Shown here piece after piece: positions 39,852 through 49,042 of a DNA stretch of 64,000 nt (its first letter is position 1; every line of letters starts with the position of its first letter). The translations under genes were made by a program, and so were the position numbers. Source of the stretch: an uncultured Pseudoteredinibacter sp. Lineage in GTDB: Bacteria > Pseudomonadota > Gammaproteobacteria > Pseudomonadales > Cellvibrionaceae. Location: contig NZ_CANMSS010000011.1 of assembly GCF_947500695.1 (NCBI RefSeq), forward strand, positions 1-64,000, read 5' to 3'. The notes under the pieces were generated by a model. It was not told the origin of the DNA, ran no database searches, and saw nothing but the letters and a program-made list of their open reading frames with translations.

Positions 39852-42173
39852 TTAGAAGTTGGCCTCTAAGGTAAAGCTAAGCTGACGTGGTGCGCCAAGG
39901 AATAGTTCGCCACTGCCAGTGTCATTGCGGATTATGTACTCTTCATCCAGCAAGTTGTTGACTTGAACATAGGCTCCAAATTTATCCCACTCGTAACCCG
40001 CACGCATATTAACTACCCAGCGAGAATCGTTGTTTGGGTCATACTGTGGGGTGTCGGGCTGCGCTTGTGTCCAAGGCGTATTACTCGAAAGCGACTCATC
40101 GGTGTAGTTGGCATTGGCATTAAATCTAAAGCCATTGTCGCCGTTGTAAGTTACACCTAAGTTTCCTGTCCATTCAGGTGCGCCAGCAAACTCGCGCCCT
40201 GATAAGTCATAGGTATTGGTTGGCAGGATCAATTTGAATTCTTTGAATTCAGTTTTGGCGCGGCCAATAGAACCGTATAAGCTAATTTCATCAGAAAGCT
40301 CATAGCTGGTTTCTAACTCAATACCTTTAACCTCTGAGCTACCGGCGTTACGAGTTTCAGTGTCGTAACGGTTACCCGATAGCTGTACCGCAACTTGCTG
40401 ATCGCTCCAGTCCAAGTAGAAAGCGTTAGCGTTCACGGTTAAACGTTTATCCAGCCACTGTGAGCGGAAAGAAAATTCATAGTTGTCAGTAAATTCTGGG
40501 TCAAACTGATAGTTGTAACCCTTGGCGATATTACTGCCCACACCACCTGAGCGATAACCTTTTTGGAAGGTGAAGCTGGTGGTGATGTCGTCATTCCAGT
40601 GATAGCTTACGCCGAGCTTTGGCAGTACTTCAGAAAAGTCAGCGTCAACTAGAGGTTGAACACCAGAGGCATCAGCAGCCATTTGAAAGAGCTGGGCGTT
40701 TAAGCCAGTAATCAGTGCCGCTAGAGTAGGGTTAGCTGCAAAATTTTCTGGCTTAGGCAGTGCATCGACATTATCAATAGTAATGCGCGTATCGCTGCTG
40801 TTCTCTTGGCTTTCTTTGTCCCAACGAATGCCAGCAAACAACTCCCACTGATCATTAATGTTGTAGCTAAAGTCAGCGAAAATAGCTTTGGTCGTAACAG
40901 CCTGGGTAAGATCGGCGTTACGGCCAAGAAGAACTGGATCGGCTGGTGCGTATAAGCCTAGAACCATATTGGCCAAGTTTTGTGGCAAGCCCAGGCCGCC
41001 AAACGCTGGAGGCGCAACTAACAGTGTTGGTACACCAAGAGATTGCAAAGTGATCTGCTGGTTGCCCGTTACCCGGTCATCAACATCCAGATCTGAATAG
41101 TAAGCGCCAATCAAGCCCTTGAAGTTTTCATAGTCAAAACTAAAACGAAACTCTTGGCTTAGGGTTTCATCAATACGTTTGTCATCGAGTATTGAGCCTG
41201 GAGTTGGGCCAGCATCGCCATCCCAAAGATAACCATAGTCAGCATCCGTATAAGTGCTGATCGATTTAAAGTTCCAATTTTCGCCGAGCTCATAGCTCAA
41301 CTCTAAAGTAATAATATCGGTTTCGGTAAACTCAGTGATCGGGTCGTTATGGGCATTAATACGATGATCAAAAGGGCTTTTTCCCTCGCCTGGGTTGTCG
41401 GTATAACGAGTACCTTCATCGGCATCGGTATAGGAATAGCTCAGCAGTGCCGAAAATTCTGGTAATGCACTTGGCTCCCAAAGTAATTTGGCGCGCAGAT
41501 TTTTCGAATCAAAAAAGTCAGGAGTGTCATTGCGGGTAGGATTGTGGTTATAACCGTCCCATTGGCGTTGCTCGCCGGCAATGCGAAAAGCCAGCTCGTC
41601 TTCTACGATACTGCCGCCAGTAGCAAAGGCCGCTTCACGTCGCCCATCTTGGCCGCCACCGATGCGAAATTTTGCATCCCATTCATGGCTTGGATTTTTG
41701 CTATTCATAACAATAGCACCGGCCAGAGCATTACGTCCCTGCAGGGTGGATTGTGGGCCACGTAATACTTCAACTTGTTGTAGGTCCCAAGTCGAAAAGG
41801 CACCTTGCTGGATCACGCGATAAGGCATTACCGCGCCATCGATATAAACACTGGTGAGGTAGCTATTACCGCTGCCAGAGACGTTAAAGGCGTCGATTCC
41901 GCGAATATTGAAGCCCACCCCTGGCTGAGCTGTGATATTGGCGGTGCGCTCCATAACTTCAAAAAAGTCACGAATACCTTGTTCTTCCATCGCAACATCG
42001 GTGACTACGGCTACCGATGCGACTGTGTCCTGCAATGAGCGGCTGGTCTTTTGGCCGGTAACAATAATTTCTTCTATTTCATTGGCTGAGGAGGCGTCGT
42101 CAGCATAAGAATTGGCACTTACGGCCAAGGGTAAAAGCAAGGCTGCAAAAGGCAGTTTGGGGTTAAATTTCAT
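39852..42173 (-). CDS. TonB-dependent outer-membrane receptor
   Basis: I start at the ATG at 42173 (MKFNPKLPFAALLLPLAVSA), which has GGTGGAG close upstream; the frame is open further but without such a site. About 773 residues: signal peptide (cleaved near SANSYADD), TonB box EIEEIIVTGQK, plug with FNIRGIDAFNVSG, VYIDGAVMPYR, QQVEVLRGPQSTLQGRNALAGAIVM, then a 22-strand barrel ending in the aromatic LEANF. Imports an unknown ligand (siderophore, glycan or other) using TonB energy. No substrate-specific neighbour. It is the intact counterpart to the broken receptor at 19780. Confidence 0.93.
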   Translation of the reverse strand: MKFNPKLPFAALLLPLAVSANSYADDASSANEIEEIIVTGQKTSRSLQDTVASVAVVTDVAMEEQGIRDFFEVMERTANITAQPGVGFNIRGIDAFNVSGSGNSYLTSVYIDGAVMPYRVIQQGAFSTWDLQQVEVLRGPQSTLQGRNALAGAIVMNSKNPSHEWDAKFRIGGGQDGRREAAFATGGSIVEDELAFRIAGEQRQWDGYNHNPTRNDTPDFFDSKNLRAKLLWEPSALPEFSALLSYSYTDADEGTRYTDNPGEGKSPFDHRINAHNDPITEFTETDIITLELSYELGENWNFKSISTYTDADYGYLWDGDAGPTPGSILDDKRIDETLSQEFRFSFDYENFKGLIGAYYSDLDVDDRVTGNQQITLQSLGVPTLLVAPPAFGGLGLPQNLANMVLGLYAPADPVLLGRNADLTQAVTTKAIFADFSYNINDQWELFAGIRWDKESQENSSDTRITIDNVDALPKPENFAANPTLAALITGLNAQLFQMAADASGVQPLVDADFSEVLPKLGVSYHWNDDITTSFTFQKGYRSGGVGSNIAKGYNYQFDPEFTDNYEFSFRSQWLDKRLTVNANAFYLDWSDQQVAVQLSGNRYDTETRNAGSSEVKGIELETSYELSDEISLYGSIGRAKTEFKEFKLILPTNTYDLSGREFAGAPEWTGNLGVTYNGDNGFRFNANANYTDESLSSNTPWTQAQPDTPQYDPNNDSRWVVNMRAGYEWDKFGAYVQVNNLLDEEYIIRNDTGSGELFLGAPRQLSFTLEANF

Positions 42174-42387
42174 GGTTCTCCACCTATGGTACATATTGTT
42201 TTTGTGGTTACTAATAAAAATGGTTCGCATTATAGTTATCGTTTGTGCCTAAGTAAAATGTATGAAGTGAAGCTCAGTTAACCCTGTGTGGAGTGGGTGC
42301 TTGACTGGTCGGCATAGCTCGGTATGCTGCTGGGAATAACTTATAAATAGAAACAAGAGAAAATCAGAGAGATCAGAGGAAGATCCA

Positions 42388-43122
42388 GTGAAGCCTGCTA
42401 TTAAAGCGCACCCTCATGTCGGCAGTGAATATGTAGACAATGAAACTGCCCCCTGCGTTATCGAGCTACAGCAGCTCAATAAAACCTATCAAAGCGGCGA
42501 TTTACGCGTCGAGGCTATTAAATCAATCAGTTTGCAAATTCGAGAGAATGAATTTGTCGCCATCATGGGCTCTTCGGGCTCGGGCAAATCGACCTTGATG
42601 AATATTCTGGGTTGCTTAGATAAGCCCAGTGCCGGTTCCTATTTACTCAATAATCGCAATGTATCTGAATTAGAAGACAAAGAGTTGGCGGCCATTCGCA
42701 ACCGTGAAATTGGTTTTGTATTCCAGACCTTTCATTTGTTGCCACGCTTAAGCGCTTTGCAAAACGTAATGCTGCCTTTGCGCTATGCCGATGTGGAGCG
42801 CGCTGAAGCCAGCGCTCGAGCAAAAGAAATGTTGCAAACCGTTGGGTTGGCAGATCGAGTAGATCACTTGCCCTATGAGCTTTCAGGTGGGCAGCGGCAG
42901 CGGGTGGCGATAGCCCGAGCCTTAATTAACAAACCCAAAATTATTTTTGCCGATGAGCCAACAGGCAACTTGGATAGCAAAACATCCTTGGAAATTATGG
43001 CCCTGCTACAAGATCTGCATAAGCAAGGGCAAACGATTGTATTGATTACCCATGAAGCGGAAATCGCTGAATTTTCTCAACGATTACTATTAATGAAGGA
43101 TGGGGAGTTACAGGATGTATAA
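42388..43122 (+). CDS. ABC transporter ATPase, MacB/LolD type
   Basis: A 244-residue nucleotide-binding subunit. Walker A GSSGSGKST at 61-69, Q-loop in FVFQTFHLLPRLSA, signature ELSGGQRQRVAIARAL, Walker B IIFADEPTGNLDS and H-loop LITHEAE. The LNKTYQSGDLRVEAIKSIS start and DEPTGNLDS are typical of the MacB/LolD/FtsE group that drives mechanotransmission across the periplasm. It opens a five-gene operon; its stop overlaps the start of the first adaptor. The partner permease is at 46460. Confidence 0.94.
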   Translation: MKPAIKAHPHVGSEYVDNETAPCVIELQQLNKTYQSGDLRVEAIKSISLQIRENEFVAIMGSSGSGKSTLMNILGCLDKPSAGSYLLNNRNVSELEDKELAAIRNREIGFVFQTFHLLPRLSALQNVMLPLRYADVERAEASARAKEMLQTVGLADRVDHLPYELSGGQRQRVAIARALINKPKIIFADEPTGNLDSKTSLEIMALLQDLHKQGQTIVLITHEAEIAEFSQRLLLMKDGELQDV

Positions 43123-44107
43123 GCTCAACACTATTATTGCCCGGCTACTATTGGGTACTTCGCTTATTGTTGCTAACTTTGCCTCCGCTCAATCATTGCT
43201 AATCAGTGGCTTTGTGGAAGCTCGTTTTAAGCAACAATTTAGCACGCCAGATTCTGATTCTTGGCAATTACAGATCAAATGGTTGGAGCAGGAAGGCAAG
43301 CAAGTAAAGGCTGGCGACACCGTGGTGGTGTTTGATGCGGCGGCCTTGGAGTCGGAAGTAGAGGCCGAAGAAGCAAAATTGAGAAAGACAGAAGCTGAAG
43401 CTAAAAAGACGGAGCAGAAACTAAGGCTCGAGCGTTTGGAGGCGGAATCTTTAATGAAAATCGCACGCTTAGAGCTTGAGAAGGCCGATTTGGACGCCTC
43501 GATTCCAGCCAGCCATTTAACAAAAATTACATTCGAGAAATATCAGTTAGAAAAGAAAAAGAAGCAGTTAGCTCTGAAGGAGCAAGAGCAGGCGCTTGCC
43601 CAAAAAGAAGTGGAACTGGAAAATCAAATCGCGACCGCGAAAATTCAATATAAATCTGCCCAGGCTGAACTTGGCCGTAAGCAGGTCATGCTAAAAGGAC
43701 TAACTCAGAAGGCTGAACGCAGCGGTGCGGTGGTATATGTACGACACCCGTGGACAGGGCAAACCATTAAGGCCGGCGATACCGTACAAAAAGGATTTGT
43801 GGTGCTTGAAATTCCAGATACTAGTCAGCTTTATATCAAGGCGTGGCTGAATGAGGTCGACATCGCTAGGGTGAAAACCGGGCCGGTTGAATTGTATGTA
43901 GATGCTCTAAACAAGGCGGGCATCAAAGGCCAGTTAAAGCATATTAGTCAGCAAGGTGAATCTCGCCCAGTTTGGGGGGAGGCCTATTATCATGCATTAG
44001 AAGTTGAACTTGATGATAGCAGTTTTGATGCCAGCCAATTATTGCCAGGTATGAGCGTGATGGTAAGGCTCTCGGGTAATGAGCAGCAATTGGCGGGAGA
44101 AATTTAA
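43115..44107 (+). CDS. HlyD-family periplasmic adaptor 1
   Basis: About 330 residues from ATG 43115, overlapping the ATPase stop (GATGTATAA). It has a Sec signal peptide (IIARLLLGTSLIVANFASA). The lipoyl-like half SWQLQIKWLEQEGKQVKAGDTVVVFD is followed by a long coiled coil (about 80-195) rich in E, K and A. The second half follows: VRHPWTGQTIKAGDTVQKGFVVLEIP, then a beta-barrel. It would bridge the inner-membrane transporter and an outer-membrane channel. Its stop shares bases with the next start (TAATG). One of three adaptor paralogs in a row. Confidence 0.88.
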   Translation: MYKLNTIIARLLLGTSLIVANFASAQSLLISGFVEARFKQQFSTPDSDSWQLQIKWLEQEGKQVKAGDTVVVFDAAALESEVEAEEAKLRKTEAEAKKTEQKLRLERLEAESLMKIARLELEKADLDASIPASHLTKITFEKYQLEKKKKQLALKEQEQALAQKEVELENQIATAKIQYKSAQAELGRKQVMLKGLTQKAERSGAVVYVRHPWTGQTIKAGDTVQKGFVVLEIPDTSQLYIKAWLNEVDIARVKTGPVELYVDALNKAGIKGQLKHISQQGESRPVWGEAYYHALEVELDDSSFDASQLLPGMSVMVRLSGNEQQLAGEI

Positions 44108-45267
44108 TGAAAAGAATTCTGCTAGTGCTGTTGATTGCTACATTAACGGCTTGTGTAGAGTCAGATCAAAGTTCTTATCGAGTTAAGCTTGAAGCGATTG
44201 ATCTTAGTATCGATTCAACTGGAGAGTTAATTTCTTCCGATTCAATTAAAGTCAGTGCGCCATTTATTAAACGAACTTGGCAGTACAAAATCACTTATCT
44301 AGCTGCAGAGGGGGCAGAGATAAAAGAAGGCGAAAGACTGCTGGAATATGATACTCAACAACAGATGCAACGCTTGCAAAAAAGCAGCGCGGCATTACAG
44401 GCCGAGCAAAAAAAGTTAGAAAGTGAAAGTCTAGTTAACGAGCAGGCGTCAGAAGATTTAAAACTGTCGCTTTCAGAAACCAGAATGCAACTCAAAAAAG
44501 CTCAGCGTAAGGCTTCTCAGGATGGAGACTATGCCGCTAAGTTGGATGTTAAGCGCCTAATCGTGGAGTTGAAGATTGCTGAGCAAGAGCTTCTGCTTGA
44601 AAAGGCTCGCTTGGAAAGTCAGTTAGCCGAAGCGAAAATGCAGAAAGAGATCACTGAGTCGGAGATAGCGCGCTTGAGTGCTGAGGTGCAGGGGCATCAA
44701 AAAGGATTGGGCAACCTGCATCAGAAGGCTAGGAAATCGGGCGTCGTCGTACATCTAAAAGATTATCAAGGCAATAGATTCTCAGTGGGTGACACTGTTT
44801 ATCTTTCCCAGAATATCCTAGAGATACCCAACCTCAATAAAATGCAGGTAAAAACGACCATTCAAGAGCATCATTTTTCTGATCTAAAGCTGGGTAAAGA
44901 GGTGAAAATAAGATTGGATGCTCTGCCTGATCGAGTCTTTCAAGGGCGCCTACTTAAAATCGGTAAGATTGTTCGTATGAAAGCCCATGATGACCCCAGC
45001 ATGGTTTATGACGCCATTGTAGAGCTGGAGGAGTCTGACCCAGAGATAATGCGCCCAGGTATGGCTGTTCGCTTAGAGGTGCTCAAGCAGCGACTCGAAA
45101 ATGTGGCCGCATTACCAAAGCGATATGTGAAGTACGATGGCGAGCAAGCCTATGTGGAGCTGGATTCTTGGTTGGGTATTAGTCGAAAGGATATCCATGT
45201 TGCAGGCTTTGTGGGAGATAGAGTGGTCGTTGATAAAGGCCTTAATGGAGGAGAGCAATTATTATGA
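44107..45267 (+). CDS. HlyD-family adaptor lipoprotein 2
   Basis: A 386-residue lipoprotein with lipobox LTAC (C16). Lipoyl-like half (LAAEGAEIKEGERLLEYD), a very long coiled coil (about 78-205, heptad-rich), second lipoyl half (GVVVHLKDYQGNRFSVGDTVYLSQNILEIP) and beta-barrel (KIRLDALPDRVFQGRLLKIG), ending in ALPKRYVKYDGEQAYVELD. MacA-type architecture, anchored by lipid instead of a membrane helix. The start overlaps the preceding stop; the end overlaps the next gene by four bases (ATGA type). Divergent from adaptor 1, so not a recent duplicate. Confidence 0.9.
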   Translation: MKRILLVLLIATLTACVESDQSSYRVKLEAIDLSIDSTGELISSDSIKVSAPFIKRTWQYKITYLAAEGAEIKEGERLLEYDTQQQMQRLQKSSAALQAEQKKLESESLVNEQASEDLKLSLSETRMQLKKAQRKASQDGDYAAKLDVKRLIVELKIAEQELLLEKARLESQLAEAKMQKEITESEIARLSAEVQGHQKGLGNLHQKARKSGVVVHLKDYQGNRFSVGDTVYLSQNILEIPNLNKMQVKTTIQEHHFSDLKLGKEVKIRLDALPDRVFQGRLLKIGKIVRMKAHDDPSMVYDAIVELEESDPEIMRPGMAVRLEVLKQRLENVAALPKRYVKYDGEQAYVELDSWLGISRKDIHVAGFVGDRVVVDKGLNGGEQLL

Positions 45268-46460
45268 AGCGATGGATTGCACTGCCTCTTATTCTGAGCT
45301 TGCTCGCTTGTGCCGAAGTAGAGCAGGAAAAAACCATATCAGTAACAGTGGAGCGTGCCGACTTTAATGTAGTTTTGAAAGCGAAGGGTGAGCTACAGGC
45401 CAAAGAGAATAAAACCATTTCAGCCCCGATGAGTTCTATGAATGCGCTGCGTTTAGATTGGTTAAAGCCAGAAAACAGTACCGTAAAAAAAGGTGATCTG
45501 TTAGCGAAATTTGATGCTAGTCGTTACCAGTTGAGTTTGCAAAAAGCACAGTGGGCATTACAGCAGCATGCTTTAGCGAAGAATAATACCCAGTCGCAAC
45601 TCAGATTAAATGAGATGTCGGTACAGAGCGAAAGTCATGTGGTTGATGAAGAACTAGCACTAAGTGAGCGTTTTTCAGTGGATGATTTGCTGGTCTATAG
45701 TAAAAACGAAATTGCCGACCAAATGCTGGATAAGGAGTATCTGGGCTCGAAGCGCGAATATCTGGACTGGCGAAAAGAGACCTCTGTTGCTCAAGGCAAG
45801 GCGCAAGTGGCGGTCCACGAAGTCAAAGAGCAGGCTGAGCAAAGCACTATTGATCGCAACGATAAAGTCTTGCAGCAGCTAGAAGTATTTGCTCCGCAAG
45901 ACGGTATTTTTATCTACCATAAAAATTGGCGCGGCGACAAAGTTCAAATTGGGCAACAGCTTTGGTCGGGCAGTCGCATCGGCAATATTCCTAATCTTGA
46001 AGCTCTGCAAGCTAAATTGTTTGTCTTGGAGAGCGAGGCCTTAGGCATCGAGCCTGGTCAGGCAGTTGAACTGCATTTGGATGCTTTCCCCGATAAGCTT
46101 ATTAAAGGCGAGCTTTTATCGATCTCCTCCGTCGCGGCGCCGCGTTCTAGAAAAAGCCCCATCAATTATTTTGAAGTTATTGTCGACATTAAAAATACGG
46201 ATTCCAGCTTTATGCGTCCTGGACAGCGTTTGCAGGGCGATATATCCATCGTTAGCAAAGCTGATACTTTGACAGTGCCGCGACAAAGTTTGTTTAGCAA
46301 AGATGGCGTTCATTGGGTCTATGTTAAAAGCTCAGCGGGCTTTGAGAAGAGGCTGGTTGGCTTGGGATTGAGAAGCTTGAGTCGTGTGGAAATTAGTCGC
46401 GGTTTGGAATCTGGTGAGCAGGTAGCGCTGAGCTTGCCCGGTAATTTGGTGGAAATCTAA
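45264..46460 (+). CDS. HlyD-family adaptor lipoprotein 3
   Basis: A 398-residue lipoprotein with lipobox LLAC (C16). A lipoyl-like half (LDWLKPENSTVKKGDLLAKFD), a helical hairpin (about 80-215), EVFAPQDGIFIYHKNWRGDKVQIGQQLWSG as the second lipoyl half, barrel (VELHLDAFPDKLIKGELLSISS) and a MacA-like C-terminal domain with TVPRQSLFSKDGVHWVYV. Its TAA stop overlaps the permease ATG (TAATG). Of the three it looks closest to a canonical MacA. It would contact the MacB-type permease. Confidence 0.9.
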   Translation: MKRWIALPLILSLLACAEVEQEKTISVTVERADFNVVLKAKGELQAKENKTISAPMSSMNALRLDWLKPENSTVKKGDLLAKFDASRYQLSLQKAQWALQQHALAKNNTQSQLRLNEMSVQSESHVVDEELALSERFSVDDLLVYSKNEIADQMLDKEYLGSKREYLDWRKETSVAQGKAQVAVHEVKEQAEQSTIDRNDKVLQQLEVFAPQDGIFIYHKNWRGDKVQIGQQLWSGSRIGNIPNLEALQAKLFVLESEALGIEPGQAVELHLDAFPDKLIKGELLSISSVAAPRSRKSPINYFEVIVDIKNTDSSFMRPGQRLQGDISIVSKADTLTVPRQSLFSKDGVHWVYVKSSAGFEKRLVGLGLRSLSRVEISRGLESGEQVALSLPGNLVEI

Positions 46461-47695
46461 TGGCACTTAGAGATGATTTTTATGATGCGGTCGATCAGCT
46501 CTGGCATCACAAGCTGAGAACGCTGCTTACCCTGCTGGGAATTGTGTTTGGAGTGGGTGCAGTTATCGCCATGATCAGTGTGGGTGAGGGTGCTGAAGAG
46601 GAAGCTCTTAGCTTGATCGATTCCATGGGGGTTAGAAATCTAATCGTGGAAGAGCGGGATATCGATAAGGAGCGATTAAAAGAGCTGCGCAAACATTCTA
46701 TAGGGCTAGCGCTTTCTGATGTGGAATCGGCTCTGGATACCATGCCTTTTGTTCTTAATTACTCTGCGGAAAAAGATTTAGATGTGCATACCTTGTTTAG
46801 TGCATATGCGCAGGGCGATAGCAGTGTACAAGGGGTGAGCGAAAGTCACTTTGAGCTATCCAGGAGTGCTATGTATGAGGGGCGTTGGATTAGTGAGCGA
46901 GACGATCGCTTATTTGCCCAGGTGGCTGTTTTAAGTGAAGAGGCCGCTGCCCAGCTTTTTCCCCAGCGCAGTGCTGTTGGAGAGATATTCAAAGTAAACC
47001 ATGTCTGGCTGGAAGTGATTGGTGTGCTTAAAAATAAACACTTATCGAAAGACAGCTTTCAGGGGGTAGAGCTATCGGTCAATGGCAATACGATATTTCT
47101 TCCTCTGAGTACAGCGCAAAAGCGTTTTAAGCATGCTGAATTAAGTAGTGAGCTGGATAGGTTTAAGCTGGAGTTGAAAGAGGATATTCCAGCGGTGGCT
47201 GCCGCTAAAAGCTTAGAGCATTTGTTGCTCAAGCGTCATGGCCAAGAGAAAGACTTTGATGTATTGGTTCCGGCAGCGCTACTGCAACAACATAAAGCTA
47301 CTCAAAGAATTTTTAATATTATCATGTCCTGTGTTGCCGGTATTTCGCTGCTGGTTGGTGGCATTGGTATTATGAATATTATGCTGGCCAGTGTTTTAGA
47401 ACGTACTAAAGAAATTGGTTTACTGCGAGCTGTAGGTGCTACCCAAGAAGATATTCGCAATCAATTTATGGTGGAGAGCTTTACTATCTCGGTTATTGGG
47501 GGCTTGTTGGGTATTGCTTTGGGCTTTGCGTTGGCGGCAGTTATTTCACTGTTTTCGGGTTGGCCGGTAGCATGGTCTCCCGTAGCGATTGTGATTTCGG
47601 TGGTGTTTTGTTGTGGGGTTGGTTTGTTGTTTGGCATCTATCCAGCAATTAAGGCTTCCAAGCTCGACCCCATCACTGCATTACAGCGAGAGTGA
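46460..47695 (+). CDS. MacB-type ABC transporter permease
   Basis: A 411-residue permease. N-terminal helix (LRTLLTLLGIVFGVGAVIAMISVGEGAEEEAL), periplasmic MacB-PCD domain (about 45-270), then three C-terminal helices: IIMSCVAGISLLVGGIGIMNIMLASVLERTKEIGLLRAVGAT, SFTISVIGGLLGIALGFALAAVI and VAIVISVVFCCGVGLLFGIYPAIKASKLDPITALQRE. The sequence RTKEIGLLRAVGA is the FtsX coupling helix for the ATPase. Substrate unknown: drug, peptide or lipoprotein-like cargo. It closes the five-gene operon; no TolC gene is present. Confidence 0.93.
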   Translation: MALRDDFYDAVDQLWHHKLRTLLTLLGIVFGVGAVIAMISVGEGAEEEALSLIDSMGVRNLIVEERDIDKERLKELRKHSIGLALSDVESALDTMPFVLNYSAEKDLDVHTLFSAYAQGDSSVQGVSESHFELSRSAMYEGRWISERDDRLFAQVAVLSEEAAAQLFPQRSAVGEIFKVNHVWLEVIGVLKNKHLSKDSFQGVELSVNGNTIFLPLSTAQKRFKHAELSSELDRFKLELKEDIPAVAAAKSLEHLLLKRHGQEKDFDVLVPAALLQQHKATQRIFNIIMSCVAGISLLVGGIGIMNIMLASVLERTKEIGLLRAVGATQEDIRNQFMVESFTISVIGGLLGIALGFALAAVISLFSGWPVAWSPVAIVISVVFCCGVGLLFGIYPAIKASKLDPITALQRE

Positions 47696-47730
47696 TCAGG
47701 CTTGGTGGGCTAATTTTACGATCTTGTTTG

Positions 47731-48357
47731 TTAACGTTCGCTACTGGCGAGTTTGATGGCCAGTGCGACAAATACAGTTCCGGCTATACGATTTAAAATA
47801 ATTTGAGCTTTAGGTGAGCGACGCAATAGTTGGCTAAGAAACCCAGATAGAATCGCTATTAGCGAGAAGCAGACGAAAGCTACCGCCATAAATACCGCGC
47901 CTAAACTAACAATCTGAAGGCTGACATTGCCCGCGCTTGGATCGGTGAATTGGGGTAGGAAGGCCAAGAAGAAAATCGCCACCTTGGGGTTGGTGATATT
48001 CATAATGATGCCGCGTCGGAAAAGCGTGAAGGCCGATAGATTATTACTTTCACCGGCCTCAATATCTTCGGCGCCAGCTCTAAAGGCGCCCCAAGCGAGA
48101 TAGAGCAGATAGGCTGCGCCCACTGCTTTTAGCGCAGTAAAGGCAACTGCACTCACCTGAAATATAGCAGCCACTCCTGCAGCGACAGCAACAGTGTGCG
48201 CAATTAGGCCGGTGCAAAGGCCGAGTGTGACCATGATGCCAGCTTTACGACCACTGAGAGCCGACTGGGTTAACACAAAAATATTATCAGGACCTGGTGC
48301 GAAGGCGAGCAGGGCTGATGCGGCAATAAAGGCAAGGAGAATATCTATACTAATCAT
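47731..48357 (-). CDS. LysE/RhtB-family exporter
   Basis: A 208-residue inner-membrane protein with about six helices. The family start ALLAFAPGPDNIFVLTQSALSGRKAGIMVTLGLCTGLIAHT and later AAYLLYLAWGAFRAG, FRRGIIMNITNPKVAIFFLAFLPQF are diagnostic. It exports amino acids or their derivatives by proton exchange; which one is unknown. Convergent with the ABC operon (35 bases between stops). The ATG at 48357 is the only sensible start. Confidence 0.92.
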   Translation of the reverse strand: MISIDILLAFIAASALLAFAPGPDNIFVLTQSALSGRKAGIMVTLGLCTGLIAHTVAVAAGVAAIFQVSAVAFTALKAVGAAYLLYLAWGAFRAGAEDIEAGESNNLSAFTLFRRGIIMNITNPKVAIFFLAFLPQFTDPSAGNVSLQIVSLGAVFMAVAFVCFSLIAILSGFLSQLLRRSPKAQIILNRIAGTVFVALAIKLASSER

Positions 48358-48409
48358 GGGCGAAGCATACCACTAATGCCCGCTTTAGAGAGCAGTGAAT
48401 TATGCTGAA

Positions 48410-48817
48410 TTAGTGACGCTTTAGTTTGTGTCCCTGCATGGGGATGCAGACAAAGTACAGAAAGCCGCTGAACAGTAAAGTGCCCAGTAAAATATCCTGC
48501 AAGCCGCCGGCTGCGCTTATTTGCATGAGCGCGAAGATGGTCGCAACCAGAAGCGCAGCGCGGCTATGGCTATCGAACCTAAAACTCCACAGCGTATACC
48601 AGCTGGTTTTGAGGGGGGTGATAAACAATCCAATGCAACGCCGGCCTAATTCTATCGAGGTAAACAACAATATCGCTGCGACTAGCACATCACCAAAATT
48701 TTGGCCTAGGCCAGACGCCAAATAAACACTCAGCAACAAGCTTAGCAATGCGACTAGAGATAAAGCTACAATGGTATGAGATTTTTCATTCTTGAAATAA
48801 TGGGGGGCTTTAAACAT
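48410..48817 (-). CDS. Integral membrane protein, function unknown
   Basis: A 135-residue protein with about four helices (20-37, 41-60, 85-104, 108-125), a basic N-terminus and a C-terminal MQGHKLKRH tail. No named family. It lies between the LysE gene and the phosphate transporter on the same strand, with gaps of 50 to 220 bases, so it is not tightly coupled to either. Topology and length make a real gene likely; the role is unknown. Confidence 0.7.
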   Translation of the reverse strand: MFKAPHYFKNEKSHTIVALSLVALLSLLLSVYLASGLGQNFGDVLVAAILLFTSIELGRRCIGLFITPLKTSWYTLWSFRFDSHSRAALLVATIFALMQISAAGGLQDILLGTLLFSGFLYFVCIPMQGHKLKRH

Positions 48818-48999
48818 ATCCTTGATCTCCCAGTTGATTCAATTGCGAAGCAAACTCCTTGTTATTACTTCACTGTTGAGTGTAGACCAGTTGAGAAAGG
48901 CGAATGTTAAAGTTTTTTGAAGGGTCAATTATTGCTGTGCTACTAGGTCGTTTCCGCTCTCTGGCGTATGGAAGGCAAGCAGGAGTATTGGGAAGGTGC

Positions 49000-49019
49000 G
49001 GCAGGGGCTGGCCCCTGCC
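49000..49019. repeat. GC-rich palindrome
   Basis: GGCAGGGGC-TG-GCCCCTGCC, a perfect 9-bp stem 17 bases beyond the Pit gene stop on the minus strand. It may reinforce the adjacent terminator. Confidence 0.6.
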
Positions 49020-49021
49020 TG

Positions 49022-49042
49022 AAAAACCCGGCTGTTTAGCCG
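49022..49042 (-). terminator. Rho-independent terminator overlapping the Pit stop codon
   Basis: On the minus strand CGGCT-AAAC-AGCCG is followed by GGTTTTT. The TAA stop of the phosphate transporter lies in the loop. Confidence 0.75.
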
